The notes beneath the pieces were generated by a model. It saw only the letters and a program-made list of their open reading frames with translations, ran no database searches and was not told the DNA's origin. The position numbers and the translations under genes were made by a program. Shown here in pieces: positions 1 through 8,089 of a stretch of 55,084 bases of DNA. The stretch spans positions 1 through 55,084 of the forward strand of contig NZ_BOVK01000072.1 of the NCBI RefSeq assembly GCF_018403685.1, written 5' to 3'. This DNA comes from Xylanibacillus composti. Lineage in GTDB: Bacteria > Bacillota > Bacilli > Paenibacillales > K13. Each line of letters begins with the position of its first letter. The first letter of the stretch is position 1.

Positions 1-155
1 TTTGATGCAAGGCTAGTGCAATCGCTCCCTCTATTTCACCTTCCACGAACACAGGTGCTGGCAAGCCGGTCAAACGGCAAGGCAACATGACACAAGATTC
101 GATGAATGAACGGTTCCCTCAAGCAAGTGACGGGTCTGCTCGTTACGCTCACTTC

Positions 156-509
156 TTACGAGGAGACCGCTTGCTTCTCCGCGTGCTCGTGGCCTCCGGC
201 AGCCTCCAGCATGAGCATAAAAATCAGGCCAAGCGCAAACAGGAAGCAAGCAGCGACAGCCAGACCAATGCCGCCGAACATCAAATATTCCCGCATGCTG
301 CTGCCTGATGCAAAAAAGCTGGCCACAAAAGCAGCAATGCCCAGCAGCACCGTTACGGAAGTCAGTCTGCTCGCCAACGTCCACACCTGCTGCTGCTGTT
401 CATTCATCTTCGACTGCCGCTTCATGCGCTGCTGCGGCATGTTCATCCCAGACTGCCGCTGCCCGTTCGCGCCCGGCTTCTGCTTCATGACCGGCTGTTG
501 TTCATTCAT
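156..509 (-). CDS. Small membrane protein of unknown function
   Basis: This 117-residue protein has a very Gln/Met/Lys-rich polar N-terminus (residues 1-45) followed by two hydrophobic helices at about 51-68 and 76-101 and a short His/Glu tail. That predicts a two-helix membrane protein with a long, basic, probably cytoplasmic N-terminal arm. The ATG is preceded by AAGGGGCGG on the minus strand, which supports the start. I do not recognise a family. It appears to be monocistronic: the next gene on this strand ends at 911, with a terminator in between. Confidence 0.6.
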   Translation of the reverse strand: MNEQQPVMKQKPGANGQRQSGMNMPQQRMKRQSKMNEQQQQVWTLASRLTSVTVLLGIAAFVASFFASGSSMREYLMFGGIGLAVAACFLFALGLIFMLMLEAAGGHEHAEKQAVSS

Positions 510-910
510 CGTGATCCGCCCCTTTTTTCCTTCATTCTACCGGCGTTCACAGATTTGTCAAATCTTTTTTTACGCCGATATGGAGGACGGTGCGGCCAAG
601 GGCCAAGGCCTGCGTTACCGCCATAAGAGCAGTTGGCAGCCATACGTTCATGTAAGTTGTCGCCCATACTGTGCAAACCATAAGAGCTATCCTGCTATTC
701 GCCGCAGCCGATCATTCGTCATTGGCCAGCCATTCCTGCTGCCGAGCGCACAAAAAGCTCCGTACGCCAACACGCTTCTGGGGTACGGAGCTTTCGCGTC
801 CTTTCTGGACCGGAAAAACAGCTTGCGCTTACGGAAGGGACTGCAGGCAAACTTACGTCTGATCCTGCCACGCTCGTCGCCTTTTTTAGTCCCTCATTCC
901 GTTACAATTA
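510..910. other. Intergenic region
   Basis: About 400 bases with no ORF that has a convincing ribosome-binding site. The only clear element is the hairpin listed at 752..794. The rest should hold the promoter of the small membrane protein, but I could not place it with confidence. Confidence 0.5.
752..794 (-). terminator. Rho-independent terminator of the Gfo/Idh/MocA gene
   Basis: A perfect 12-bp inverted repeat (AAAGCTCCGTAC and its complement, arms at 754-765 and 783-794) is followed on the minus strand by a run of T. It lies about 115 bp downstream of the stop codon at 911. Confidence 0.75.
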
Positions 911-1903
911 TTACTCGCCTGGATAGCTCAGCTTCCATTGCGCCCGGATTGCGTCGAGCGTCTGCATAATTTGCAGCGTTTCGTCTACAGGAATTACGCT
1001 GCTTTCGGTCCGACCTTCACGGAGGCATGCCATCGCTTCCATCGCCTCATAATTGTAACCCTTCGTTTGGCGATCACAGTTGAAGTGAACCGGTTCCTCG
1101 TCACGCACGTGCAGCGATGCAGATGAGGCAAACAGGAAATTCGGGATATGAATGTATCCCTTCGTGCCGTAGAGAAACGCATCATTGACCAAGCCAAGCC
1201 GCACCGAACCGTTCAGCATTGCCTTCCGGCCGTCGTCGTATTCGAACAGCAGCGAGAAGCGTTCATCCACATCGGTCTCGCCAATATGTACACTGCTCAT
1301 AATCTTGCTTGGCTGCTTGCCGTACACCATTGAGGCAAGGGAAACCGGATAAATGCCAGCATCCAGCAAAGCCCCGCCGCCGAGCTCCTTGTTCAACAAG
1401 CGGTGCTCAGGCTGATACCCGATATCGAATCCAAAGTTCGCCTGTACGAGCTGTACTTCTCCGATCAAATCGGCCTGCATCCATTCCCGCACTTTGACCA
1501 GAGGCGGCAAAAAGCGCGACCACATCGCCTCCATCAGGAACAGCTTGTTGGCCTTCGCATAGGAAACCAATTCTTCCGCTTCGGCAGCATTAATCGTAAA
1601 TGGCTTCTCGCAGAGCACAGCCTTACCAGCGCGCAAGCAAGTCATCACATTGTCCTTATGCGCAGGATGCAGCGTGCCGACATAGAAAATATCGACCTCC
1701 GGATCTTGCGCCATCTCCTCGTAACTGCCATACGCACGAGGAATGTTGAACTCCTTGGCAAACTTTTCTGCGCGCTCCAGCGACTTGGAGCCAACCGCCA
1801 CCATTTCGGCCCCTTCCACTTGCAGCAAATCCTTTGCGAATTGCGACGAAATCCAACCCGGGCCCATGATGCCCCATCTAATTGTGCGTTCTGCCATCTT
1901 CAT
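911..1903 (-). CDS. Gfo/Idh/MocA family NAD(P)-dependent oxidoreductase
   Basis: A 330-residue cytoplasmic dehydrogenase of the glucose-fructose oxidoreductase / inositol dehydrogenase family. Near the N-terminus it has the Rossmann dinucleotide-binding sequence GIMGPGWIS (residues 11-19). The family hallmark EKP is at residues 99-101; its Lys is catalytic in this family. A C-terminal alpha/beta domain follows. The longest reading frame starts further upstream, but GGGAGG lies just before the ATG at 1903, so that start is preferred; an ATG at 1897 is also possible. The substrate is probably a sugar or cyclitol and cannot be told from sequence. No sugar operon surrounds it. Confidence 0.88.
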   Translation of the reverse strand: MKMAERTIRWGIMGPGWISSQFAKDLLQVEGAEMVAVGSKSLERAEKFAKEFNIPRAYGSYEEMAQDPEVDIFYVGTLHPAHKDNVMTCLRAGKAVLCEKPFTINAAEAEELVSYAKANKLFLMEAMWSRFLPPLVKVREWMQADLIGEVQLVQANFGFDIGYQPEHRLLNKELGGGALLDAGIYPVSLASMVYGKQPSKIMSSVHIGETDVDERFSLLFEYDDGRKAMLNGSVRLGLVNDAFLYGTKGYIHIPNFLFASSASLHVRDEEPVHFNCDRQTKGYNYEAMEAMACLREGRTESSVIPVDETLQIMQTLDAIRAQWKLSYPGE

Positions 1904-1988
1904 TGTCCCTCCCATGAATTGGTACATCATCCTTACCATTATGGCATACTCTGCCTATGAACCATGTAGAATTTTTTATGAATTTTGT

Positions 1989-3683
1989 CTACGCACGATC
2001 CATCGTTGACCGGTAGGCGACTACCGCATCCTTGCCGGATGCCTTCGCTTCATACATCGCACGGTCTGCCGCCTGCAGCAAACCTTCCGCATCCGCGGCA
2101 TCCTTCGGATATACGGCGGCGCCGATGCTCGTCGTCACGAGAATCTCTTGCCCGAGGATGACACATGGTCTCCGGACAGCTTGCATAATGGAAGCCGCTA
2201 CTTGTTCCGCCTCTTGGGTGTCCGACTCTCTTAGCGGGAGAAGCGCGACGAACTCGTCTCCAGCTATTCTCGCTACTGTATCCCCCTCTCGCATACAGGT
2301 AAGCAATCGCTTGGCGATTTTCTGAATCAGCTGGTCTCCCGCATGATGCCCTAATGTGTCATTAATGTCCTTAAACCGATCCAGATCCATGAACAACACT
2401 GCGAATCTGTGTTGCGATGTCTGTGCCTCCTCTATCAGCTGCTCGATTTTTTCGATCAAAAAGCGGCGGTTCGGCAAGCTCGTCAACGTATCGTGATAAG
2501 CCAGCGTAATTTGCTCCATCATCTGGTTGAACGCCCTGCCCAAATCGCCAATCTCGTTATCCGGATTATCCGTCGTGCGCACGGCTATATTCCCGGCTTC
2601 GCCTTCACGCATGACCCGATGGAGATGGCGAAGCGGAATGCCAACCCCCCGATGCACCAAGTAGCCGACGCATATGGCGGCAACCGCGCTGCAGACGACC
2701 GCCAGCCACAGGAAATTCCACAATAGCTGGCGAACCGGCTCGAGCAGCTCCTCTCTCGGATAGTAGCTCAATACGTACCATCCGGCCGGGTCTGTCTCAT
2801 AGTAGACATAATAATGGTCGCGATCCATCCACTCGCTGGAAGTAAACGTTCCGCCACGTCCGTTCCCGGCCATGACCTCCTCCAGAATCGATGCATCCAG
2901 CAGACTTCCTCTAGCAAGGGCTGGTTCAGAGGCATCCACAATTCGCCCTTGCTCGCTCAAGATGACATACCCGCTGTTGCCCGTCTGCGCGGACCCGTCG
3001 AGCGCGGCATGAAGCTGGGCGGTGGACACCTCCAGCAGAATCATCCCCAGCGACAAAGATGGATTTAGCGGATCGCTCATCTTCCTCGCAACAGCAAAGT
3101 ACGCTTCCTGCGGATTGGTGCTGACGAATGCCTCTTCGCGGGCATCCAAGAACACTGTCGGGCCTTCCGCAGCATCCAAGCTGTGGATCCAATCGATTTG
3201 CCGTATCCTTTCCGCATTGCCGCTTTTCATCATCGGGTGAATCAAGTTGTTCGGGAAAGTAGACACCACATGATGATAATCTAGCGAAAAAACGGTAATG
3301 CTTTCTCCGAGCGGCTTTCCGTACGTATAAGACCGGAGCAATTGGGCAAGCTCCAGTTCGGTTCGCTCATAGACTGCGGCATCTTGCGGAGTCGACAGCA
3401 CAATCAGCTTGTTGAGGAGCTCCTGATCGTACACCATCATATCCAGATAGGACGCATATTCCCTAAGCATATGCTCCAGGTGCTTGCCGGTGCGCTCGAC
3501 AGTCTGCAGCACCGCATCCGCAGTCTCCTGCTCGACGATGCGCACAGACTGTTTGTAGGAAAAGGCGGACAAAATCGACACGATCACGATCACACTGATC
3601 AGCAAAGATATCGTTAAACGAAACGATGTACGGCGCAGAACGCCGCGAATCGCGGTCTTCCATTCGTTGACAGGTCGTTTCAT
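1989..3683 (-). CDS. Membrane diguanylate cyclase (extracellular sensor, HAMP, GGDEF)
   Basis: A 564-residue protein predicted to make c-di-GMP from two GTP. Order: N-terminal TM helix (about 20-43), a roughly 270-residue extracellular region typical of a dCache sensor, a second TM helix (about 320-345), a HAMP linker, and a C-terminal GGDEF domain. The active-site motif is AGDEF (474-478) instead of GGDEF; this variant is active in some known cyclases. An inhibitory I-site REGD (465-468) lies exactly five residues upstream, the expected spacing for product inhibition. The start follows GGAGGG. The gene begins 33 bp after the stop of the sugar-binding lipoprotein gene, so the two are probably co-transcribed and the lipoprotein may present a ligand to this sensor. 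No EAL domain is present. Confidence 0.9.
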   Translation of the reverse strand: MKRPVNEWKTAIRGVLRRTSFRLTISLLISVIVIVSILSAFSYKQSVRIVEQETADAVLQTVERTGKHLEHMLREYASYLDMMVYDQELLNKLIVLSTPQDAAVYERTELELAQLLRSYTYGKPLGESITVFSLDYHHVVSTFPNNLIHPMMKSGNAERIRQIDWIHSLDAAEGPTVFLDAREEAFVSTNPQEAYFAVARKMSDPLNPSLSLGMILLEVSTAQLHAALDGSAQTGNSGYVILSEQGRIVDASEPALARGSLLDASILEEVMAGNGRGGTFTSSEWMDRDHYYVYYETDPAGWYVLSYYPREELLEPVRQLLWNFLWLAVVCSAVAAICVGYLVHRGVGIPLRHLHRVMREGEAGNIAVRTTDNPDNEIGDLGRAFNQMMEQITLAYHDTLTSLPNRRFLIEKIEQLIEEAQTSQHRFAVLFMDLDRFKDINDTLGHHAGDQLIQKIAKRLLTCMREGDTVARIAGDEFVALLPLRESDTQEAEQVAASIMQAVRRPCVILGQEILVTTSIGAAVYPKDAADAEGLLQAADRAMYEAKASGKDAVVAYRSTMDRA

Positions 3684-3716
3684 AGCTTCGCCCTCCGCGC
3701 GAGAGAGTTCCTCACC

Positions 3717-5093
3717 TCAATGCTGTCGACTCCGCTCCAGGATGCTGTTCACTTCTTCCACCGCATCGTTCAAAACCGCGCGGATCTTGTCCTCATAGTC
3801 CGAATCGCTCGCAACCATATCCCAGATAGCGGAAATATGATTGACCAGCGTCGTCTCGATCGGCCCCCATTGCGGAATGGACGGGAAGGACCTGCCGTAC
3901 GATGCGGCCTCAGCGAAGGCTGCCAGCGCGGTATCCGGCTCATTGGCGGCTGCATCCAGCACCTCCAGCCTTGCTGGCAAGAAGCCCGTCACTTCGGCAT
4001 ATCTGGCTTGAGCTTCCGGACTCGATAAATACTTAATCAGTTCCCATGCTTCCGCTTTGCGCTCGGAATGCTTCACAATCGACAGATTGCTGCCGCCAAT
4101 GAATGTAGCGCGGCCCTCGGGTCCGGCAGGGATCGGCGCAATCGCATAATGCCGGGCCGCTACGGTCTCGGCTTTGCCGCCCCGCTCATGGGGCGTGGCC
4201 AGCCTGGAGGCCAGCCAAGGTCCGGAAATGACGGCGGCCGACTTGCCGTCAGCGAAGTCGTCTTCCACCTGCCGGCTGTTCTTGGCCAATGAAGTCTCGT
4301 CCACCAAGCCTTCCCGCACCAGATTCATGTAATACAAGATGCCTTCGAGCGCGGCCTCGCTGTTGAAAGCAGCCTGCTGCCCGTCTGCGGTTAACACCTG
4401 GCCGCCGGCTCCCCATATCCATGGGAAGAAATTCTGCATGATGTCCCAATCATGCTTGCCGGGTATCGCGAATGCATGAACCGCTGCGCCATCTATCTTC
4501 GTTCCGTTGACGCTGCGCAGCGCCTCAAGGAAGGACTCCCAACTGTCAAAAGCTTCATCCGGATCGATCCCAGCCTGCTCGAATACATCCGTACGATAAT
4601 AGACCGCGCGTGCGTCCACATGCCAGGGAATGGCATAAATCGCCGGGTCCCCCTGAATCCCGGTCGTTTGCCAGCTGGCCGGCAAGAAGGATTCGCTCCC
4701 GCCGATTTCATCCACGAGCGTCGTCAGCTCTTCCAGTCCGTCCATCGCCGCAATGGCAGGCACCCAGGTCGTGCCCAATTGGAGCACATCCGGCCCAGTC
4801 CCTTCCGAAACCGCTTTCACGATGGTCGACCAAGCCGGGGCCCAGTCCAAAACCTTAATTTCCAATGCAATGTCCGGATGGGCTTCCCGATATGGCTGGA
4901 GCACATCGAGCAAATCGTGATACTGCTTCTGATCGTTGCTGATGATCCACATATCCAGAGAAACCGTTTTACTATCTGTCGGTTCTGCTGTCTGATTCAA
5001 GTTCTGGACGGTCGGTGTACTTGTACAAGCTGCCGTCACGAGCACTAGCAGGAGGAATGCCGTGATCATACGCAATAGGTTTATCGTTTTCAT
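3717..5093 (-). CDS. Extracellular sugar-binding lipoprotein (ABC transporter family 1 type)
   Basis: A 458-residue protein with a lipoprotein signal (hydrophobic stretch, then VTAAC with Cys23) and the fold signature of family 1 solute-binding proteins: DMWIISND-type beta strand, an IPWHVDARAVYYRTDVF-type hinge, and a conserved GGSNLSIVKHS segment. Such proteins deliver sugars or oligosaccharides to a membrane permease. No permease or ATPase gene is nearby; the only partner in the transcription unit is the diguanylate cyclase downstream. AAGGAGAT precedes the ATG. It may therefore act as a ligand sensor, or it may feed a transporter encoded elsewhere. Confidence 0.88.
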   Translation of the reverse strand: MKTINLLRMITAFLLLVLVTAACTSTPTVQNLNQTAEPTDSKTVSLDMWIISNDQKQYHDLLDVLQPYREAHPDIALEIKVLDWAPAWSTIVKAVSEGTGPDVLQLGTTWVPAIAAMDGLEELTTLVDEIGGSESFLPASWQTTGIQGDPAIYAIPWHVDARAVYYRTDVFEQAGIDPDEAFDSWESFLEALRSVNGTKIDGAAVHAFAIPGKHDWDIMQNFFPWIWGAGGQVLTADGQQAAFNSEAALEGILYYMNLVREGLVDETSLAKNSRQVEDDFADGKSAAVISGPWLASRLATPHERGGKAETVAARHYAIAPIPAGPEGRATFIGGSNLSIVKHSERKAEAWELIKYLSSPEAQARYAEVTGFLPARLEVLDAAANEPDTALAAFAEAASYGRSFPSIPQWGPIETTLVNHISAIWDMVASDSDYEDKIRAVLNDAVEEVNSILERSRQH

Positions 5094-5420
5094 AACCGGT
5101 TAATCTCCTTCACATGCACAAGTACCTAAAATTATATAAAATTATACTCCAACCCTGCTCAGAAGTACAGATTGGAAGTGGGTTCGGCTTTGTTTTTCTC
5201 CTGTTTGGCCAGCCCTCTCTCCAATTCGCCGCTTGCGCGCCCCCGCCAGCTTCCCAGTAAATGTACGCTAAATCGTCCGCCGTCTACTCCAATCCTTATG
5301 ACAGCCTCTGCGTCCGCGCATAGGCGGATGACGATTTCCTGGCTGGCCGGGCGTCTGCTTATACATAACGGATGCATGCGCCATAGAGTAAGGTATCAAA
5401 GCAAAAGGAGGGAATGCATT
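5094..5420. other. Intergenic region between divergent genes
   Basis: 327 bases between the divergently read lipoprotein gene and the first YjcZ-like gene. The left end is AT-rich with TATAAT-like sequence at about 5130-5145 on the minus strand, probably the lipoprotein promoter. The right end carries a sigma-K-like promoter (5365..5392). The middle holds no supported gene. Confidence 0.5.
5365..5392 (+). promoter_or_regulatory. Putative sigma-K promoter of the first YjcZ-like gene
   Basis: CATAGAGTA (5384-5392) fits the sigma-K -10 consensus CATANNNTA, and an AC dinucleotide lies 17 bases upstream (5365-5366), as in the -35 element. The arrangement and spacing recur before the third YjcZ-like gene at 53.4 kb. 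This would place expression late in the mother cell. Confidence 0.5.
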
Positions 5421-5522
5421 ATGGCATATGCCGCTGGTGCAGGCTATGGATTTACGTCCACTGGAGCCATCCTTGTGCTGTTCATTTTGCTCGTCATCAT
5501 TAGTCGGACTATCTTGGTCTGA
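5421..5522 (+). CDS. YjcZ-family sporulation peptide, copy 1
   Basis: A 33-residue protein with a Gly/Ala/Tyr-rich start (MAYAAGAGYGF), then TSTGAILVLFILLVIISRT, a single hydrophobic helix with the family signature ILVLFILLVIISRT. Small YjcZ-type proteins are widespread in spore formers and are associated with sporulation, but their role is largely unknown. AAAGGAGGG lies just before the ATG. A second copy follows 42 bp downstream with its own strong ribosome-binding site. Confidence 0.85.
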   Translation: MAYAAGAGYGFTSTGAILVLFILLVIISRTILV

Positions 5523-5564
5523 TCGCAGTGAGTCCGACTGATTCGGATTGAAGGAGGGATAAAC

Positions 5565-5660
5565 ATGTCCGCAGCAGCTGGATATGGTTGGACAAATACA
5601 GGCACCATTCTGGTGCTGTTCATCTTGCTTGTCATCATAAGCCGCACATTCTACGTGTAA
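5565..5660 (+). CDS. YjcZ-family sporulation peptide, copy 2
   Basis: A 31-residue protein nearly identical to copy 1 in its hydrophobic part (TGTILVLFILLVIISRT) but with a different N-terminus (MSAAAGYGW) and a FYV end. AAGGAGGG precedes the ATG. Probably a tandem duplicate, co-transcribed with copy 1. A terminator follows. Confidence 0.85.
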   Translation: MSAAAGYGWTNTGTILVLFILLVIISRTFYV

Positions 5661-5675
5661 CCCGCATATCCGATA

Positions 5676-5709
5676 AAGGAGCTGTCCCATAATCAACGGG
5701 CAGCTCCTT
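5676..5709 (+). terminator. Terminator after the YjcZ-like pair
   Basis: Inverted repeat AAGGAGCTG(T)CCC / GGGCAGCTCCTT with one bulge, 16 bases after the stop codon of copy 2. The following T-run is weak. Confidence 0.6.
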
Positions 5710-5732
5710 CATGTTTAAATAAAGTATATATG

Positions 5733-5920
5733 CTAACTATTAAGAACAACCAGTGAGCGCAACCGGTTCAAAGCTGCGGCCAGCTCCTGCTTCCGCGGCA
5801 AGGCAAGATCGCCCGGATGCTTGCCGACATAAGGAGAAATGGCATCCAGACCCTGTTCCTTTTATAGGCTTTGTAGCCCTTTCCATCCAACCGAAGCAGC
5901 AGCTGTTCAAGACGCTCCAT
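5733..5920 (-). pseudogene. Remnant of an ABC-class ATPase gene (internal deletion)
   Basis: The start region reads MERLEQLLLRLDGKGYKAYK (residues 1-20), which resembles the N-terminus of the predicted ABC-class ATPase family (PF09818-like). The frame then becomes nonsense and stops. In another frame the same stretch reads DAISPYVGKHPGDLALPR, then KQELAAALNRLR, and ends at a TAG at 5733; this resembles the C-terminus of the same family. The two ends are joined with more than 400 codons missing and a frame change. Family assignment is from memory of the conserved ends and is only moderately certain. It begins 24 bp after udk on the same strand. Confidence 0.45.
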
Positions 5921-5944
5921 GGTTCTTCCAATCCCCCGTCTCCC

Positions 5945-6577
5945 TTATTTCCCGCTAGATGCCGCACCGGACCAATACTTCTCCGTCAGCACGGTCAACA
6001 GCTGCACGCCGACTTCATTATGTCCCCCTTCAGGGATGATCAGATCCGCATATTTCTTGGACGGCTCAATGAAGGCTTCATGCATGGGCTTGACCGTACG
6101 CAAATATTGGTCGTGAATCGACTGAATGGTGCGCCCCCGTTCCTCGATATCGCGCAGCACCCGGCGCAGAATGCGCACATCCGGGTCTGTATCGACGAAC
6201 ACCTTGATATTCAGCATCTGGCGCACATTCTCGTCGGACAGCACATGCAGGCCTTCGATGATGACAATTGGATTCGGCAGCAGCTTCACCGTTTCGGTCT
6301 CGGAACGGGCATGAATGGAGAAATCATAAACGGGTGCATGCACCGTCTCACCAGCCTCCAGCTTGCGAAGATGCTCCACCAGCAAATCATTGTCGAAGGC
6401 AAGCGGATGATCGTAATTGATCTGCTCCCGCTCCGCCATACTAAGATGAGCTTGATTTTTGTAATAATTGTCCTGAGAGATGAATGTCACCTTGTCTGCA
6501 CCCATGCGATCAATCACCGAACGGGCGACCGTCGTCTTGCCGGAGCCGGTTCCACCGGCGATACCAATGATAAGCAT
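5945..6577 (-). CDS. udk: Uridine kinase (uridine/cytidine salvage)
   Basis: A 210-residue cytoplasmic enzyme that phosphorylates uridine and cytidine to UMP and CMP in pyrimidine salvage. The Walker A motif GGTGSGKT is at residues 8-15, followed by the conserved SQDNYYK and NYDHPLAFD segments that bind nucleoside. IVIIEGLHVL and the FVDTDPDVRILRR lid region also match the family, and the length is normal. A decayed ATPase gene follows on the same strand. Nothing unusual in the enzyme itself. Confidence 0.96.
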   Translation of the reverse strand: MLIIGIAGGTGSGKTTVARSVIDRMGADKVTFISQDNYYKNQAHLSMAEREQINYDHPLAFDNDLLVEHLRKLEAGETVHAPVYDFSIHARSETETVKLLPNPIVIIEGLHVLSDENVRQMLNIKVFVDTDPDVRILRRVLRDIEERGRTIQSIHDQYLRTVKPMHEAFIEPSKKYADLIIPEGGHNEVGVQLLTVLTEKYWSGAASSGK

Positions 6578-6775
6578 GCGCTTCTTCCCTTCCTGCCAGT
6601 CTTATGCAACGTTCTATTCGATTTCTGTATTGTAGCACAATCCTGGCCGATTGTTGACTGATCGCCTTCGCATGAGATTGTTCCCGCTGCATGAGAAGCC
6701 GAGAGCCTTTGCCACTAACGGCCAGAGGCTGAAAGGGAACGATAGCCATCACGTGCGCGAGTATGCCGGATGCGG

Positions 6776-7849
6776 TCAATGACGGGAAGCTGCCTTGCGC
6801 TTCAGCCGCATCATGCCGAAGATGACGATGGGCAGAAACAGCTGGAACACGAGCCCCAGCGCAGTCCATGGACTGTTGAAATTGAAAAGGCTGATGGCAT
6901 TCTCGAAAAACCAGATGGAACAAATCGCTCCGAGAATGCCGAACGCTGTAACAGAGAGCTGGCCGGAAACACCGCGAAATACCCGGCTTGTGCCAAGCGT
7001 GATGAAATACAGGCTGAAGGCGATTTTGACAAGCATCGTGGCCAGCCAAATGCCGACTAACGGCAAGTCGAAGCGGTCCAGAAAATCGGTAATGCGAAGC
7101 TGCCTCACCATCTCGTAGGTAGGATAAAGCGTCATCTGGGGAATATGGACGCCTAACGTCAGCACTGTGTAAAAATTCAACAGCAGCAAGCTGCCAACGC
7201 CGATAACTAGCGCATAAAAGCCGTGTTTGAAACGAAAGGTTCCGCCTGTGAACAAGAACGGGATCGCAATGACCTCCCCCACATACGACAGCACATACCA
7301 GCATCCCTCAAGCGAAGGGCCAATGCCATACTCGAACATGGGCGTAAGATAGCGATATTCAAATTCCGCAGCAATAATCATACAGATTCCTACGATCACG
7401 ATCACCAATATCGGAAACCAGATTTCAGTTAATCTGCCAATAGTTTCTAGACCGCCTTTGGTAATGAGAATGACGGTTACGATGACCGGAAACAAAACCA
7501 TGATCATCGGCGTCTCCCGCAGCAGCGCGAGATTGACGAAATCCGCAACCATCCGCAAGTCTCTAATGAAAATATAGAAAAAAAACAGCATGTAGCCCAT
7601 TGCCAGAACTCTGCCTGCAATCGCATACTGACCGATCAATATTTCGAACAAATCCTTATTGGGAAAACGGTGCGAAACTTTGGCCAGGAGATACAGCGGA
7701 AGCATCATAACGAAAAACGCGATGCAATAGGACAGCCACGAATCCATCCGGGCAGCGCTGATCACTTGGTTCGGCACGTTCACTAAAGTTGCGTCCAAGA
7801 TGAACGCAGCGCCGATCAAGATTAATTGCCATTCCGTTATCTTCGCCAC
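6776..7849 (-). CDS. Spore germination receptor B subunit (GerB family permease)
   Basis: A 357-residue inner-membrane protein of the APC-superfamily GerAB type with about ten hydrophobic helices. Subunit B is thought to form the nutrient (amino acid or sugar) binding pocket of GerA-type germinant receptors. It begins KITEWQLILIGAAFI, typical for the family, and ends in a basic tail. It is the last gene of a four-gene minus-strand operon (A, C, small protein, B). Expression in this family is normally forespore-specific (sigma-G); I did not find a convincing sigma-G promoter upstream of the operon. Confidence 0.9.
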   Translation of the reverse strand: MAKITEWQLILIGAAFILDATLVNVPNQVISAARMDSWLSYCIAFFVMMLPLYLLAKVSHRFPNKDLFEILIGQYAIAGRVLAMGYMLFFFYIFIRDLRMVADFVNLALLRETPMIMVLFPVIVTVILITKGGLETIGRLTEIWFPILVIVIVGICMIIAAEFEYRYLTPMFEYGIGPSLEGCWYVLSYVGEVIAIPFLFTGGTFRFKHGFYALVIGVGSLLLLNFYTVLTLGVHIPQMTLYPTYEMVRQLRITDFLDRFDLPLVGIWLATMLVKIAFSLYFITLGTSRVFRGVSGQLSVTAFGILGAICSIWFFENAISLFNFNSPWTALGLVFQLFLPIVIFGMMRLKRKAASRH

Positions 7850-7867
7850 AGTGTCGCACTCCTTCTG

Positions 7868-8089
7868 CTATTGAATAGGATCGAAAGGCTCCAGCACAGC
7901 CATAAGCCAATTAATCGGCCGCGGAACATGCACGCCGGTTGTGATATAAATCCACAGCCCGCCGCTGGCAAGCAGCATGATGAGGAAAAACCACCTGTTG
8001 CCGGGAGAGGCCTTGCGCAAATTTCTCCATTCCAGCACAACGGCGGCAATCAGTACAAAGCCGATCAGCAGCACAAGCTTCAGGTTCAT
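7868..8089 (-). CDS. Small two-helix membrane protein in the germination operon
   Basis: A 73-residue protein with two hydrophobic helices (about 3-21 and 33-52), a basic loop (RNLRKASPGNR) between them, and a polar end. Its ATG overlaps the stop of the C-subunit gene by 4 bp, so it is translationally coupled; the B-subunit gene starts 18 bp after its stop. Some germinant receptors carry a small D subunit of about this size and topology, and this could be its equivalent. That is inference from position and topology, not from recognised sequence identity. Confidence 0.65.
   Translation of the reverse strand: MNLKLVLLIGFVLIAAVVLEWRNLRKASPGNRWFFLIMLLASGGLWIYITTGVHVPRPINWLMAVLEPFDPIQ

Noticed and set aside
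106-969. 287-codon plus-strand frame at the left edge
   Set aside because: Antisense to the small membrane protein and the Gfo/Idh/MocA 3' end; Cys/Ser-rich shadow with no start signal.
6510-7304. 264-codon minus-strand frame overlapping the GerB gene and udk
   Set aside because: Out-of-frame shadow of two confidently assigned genes.
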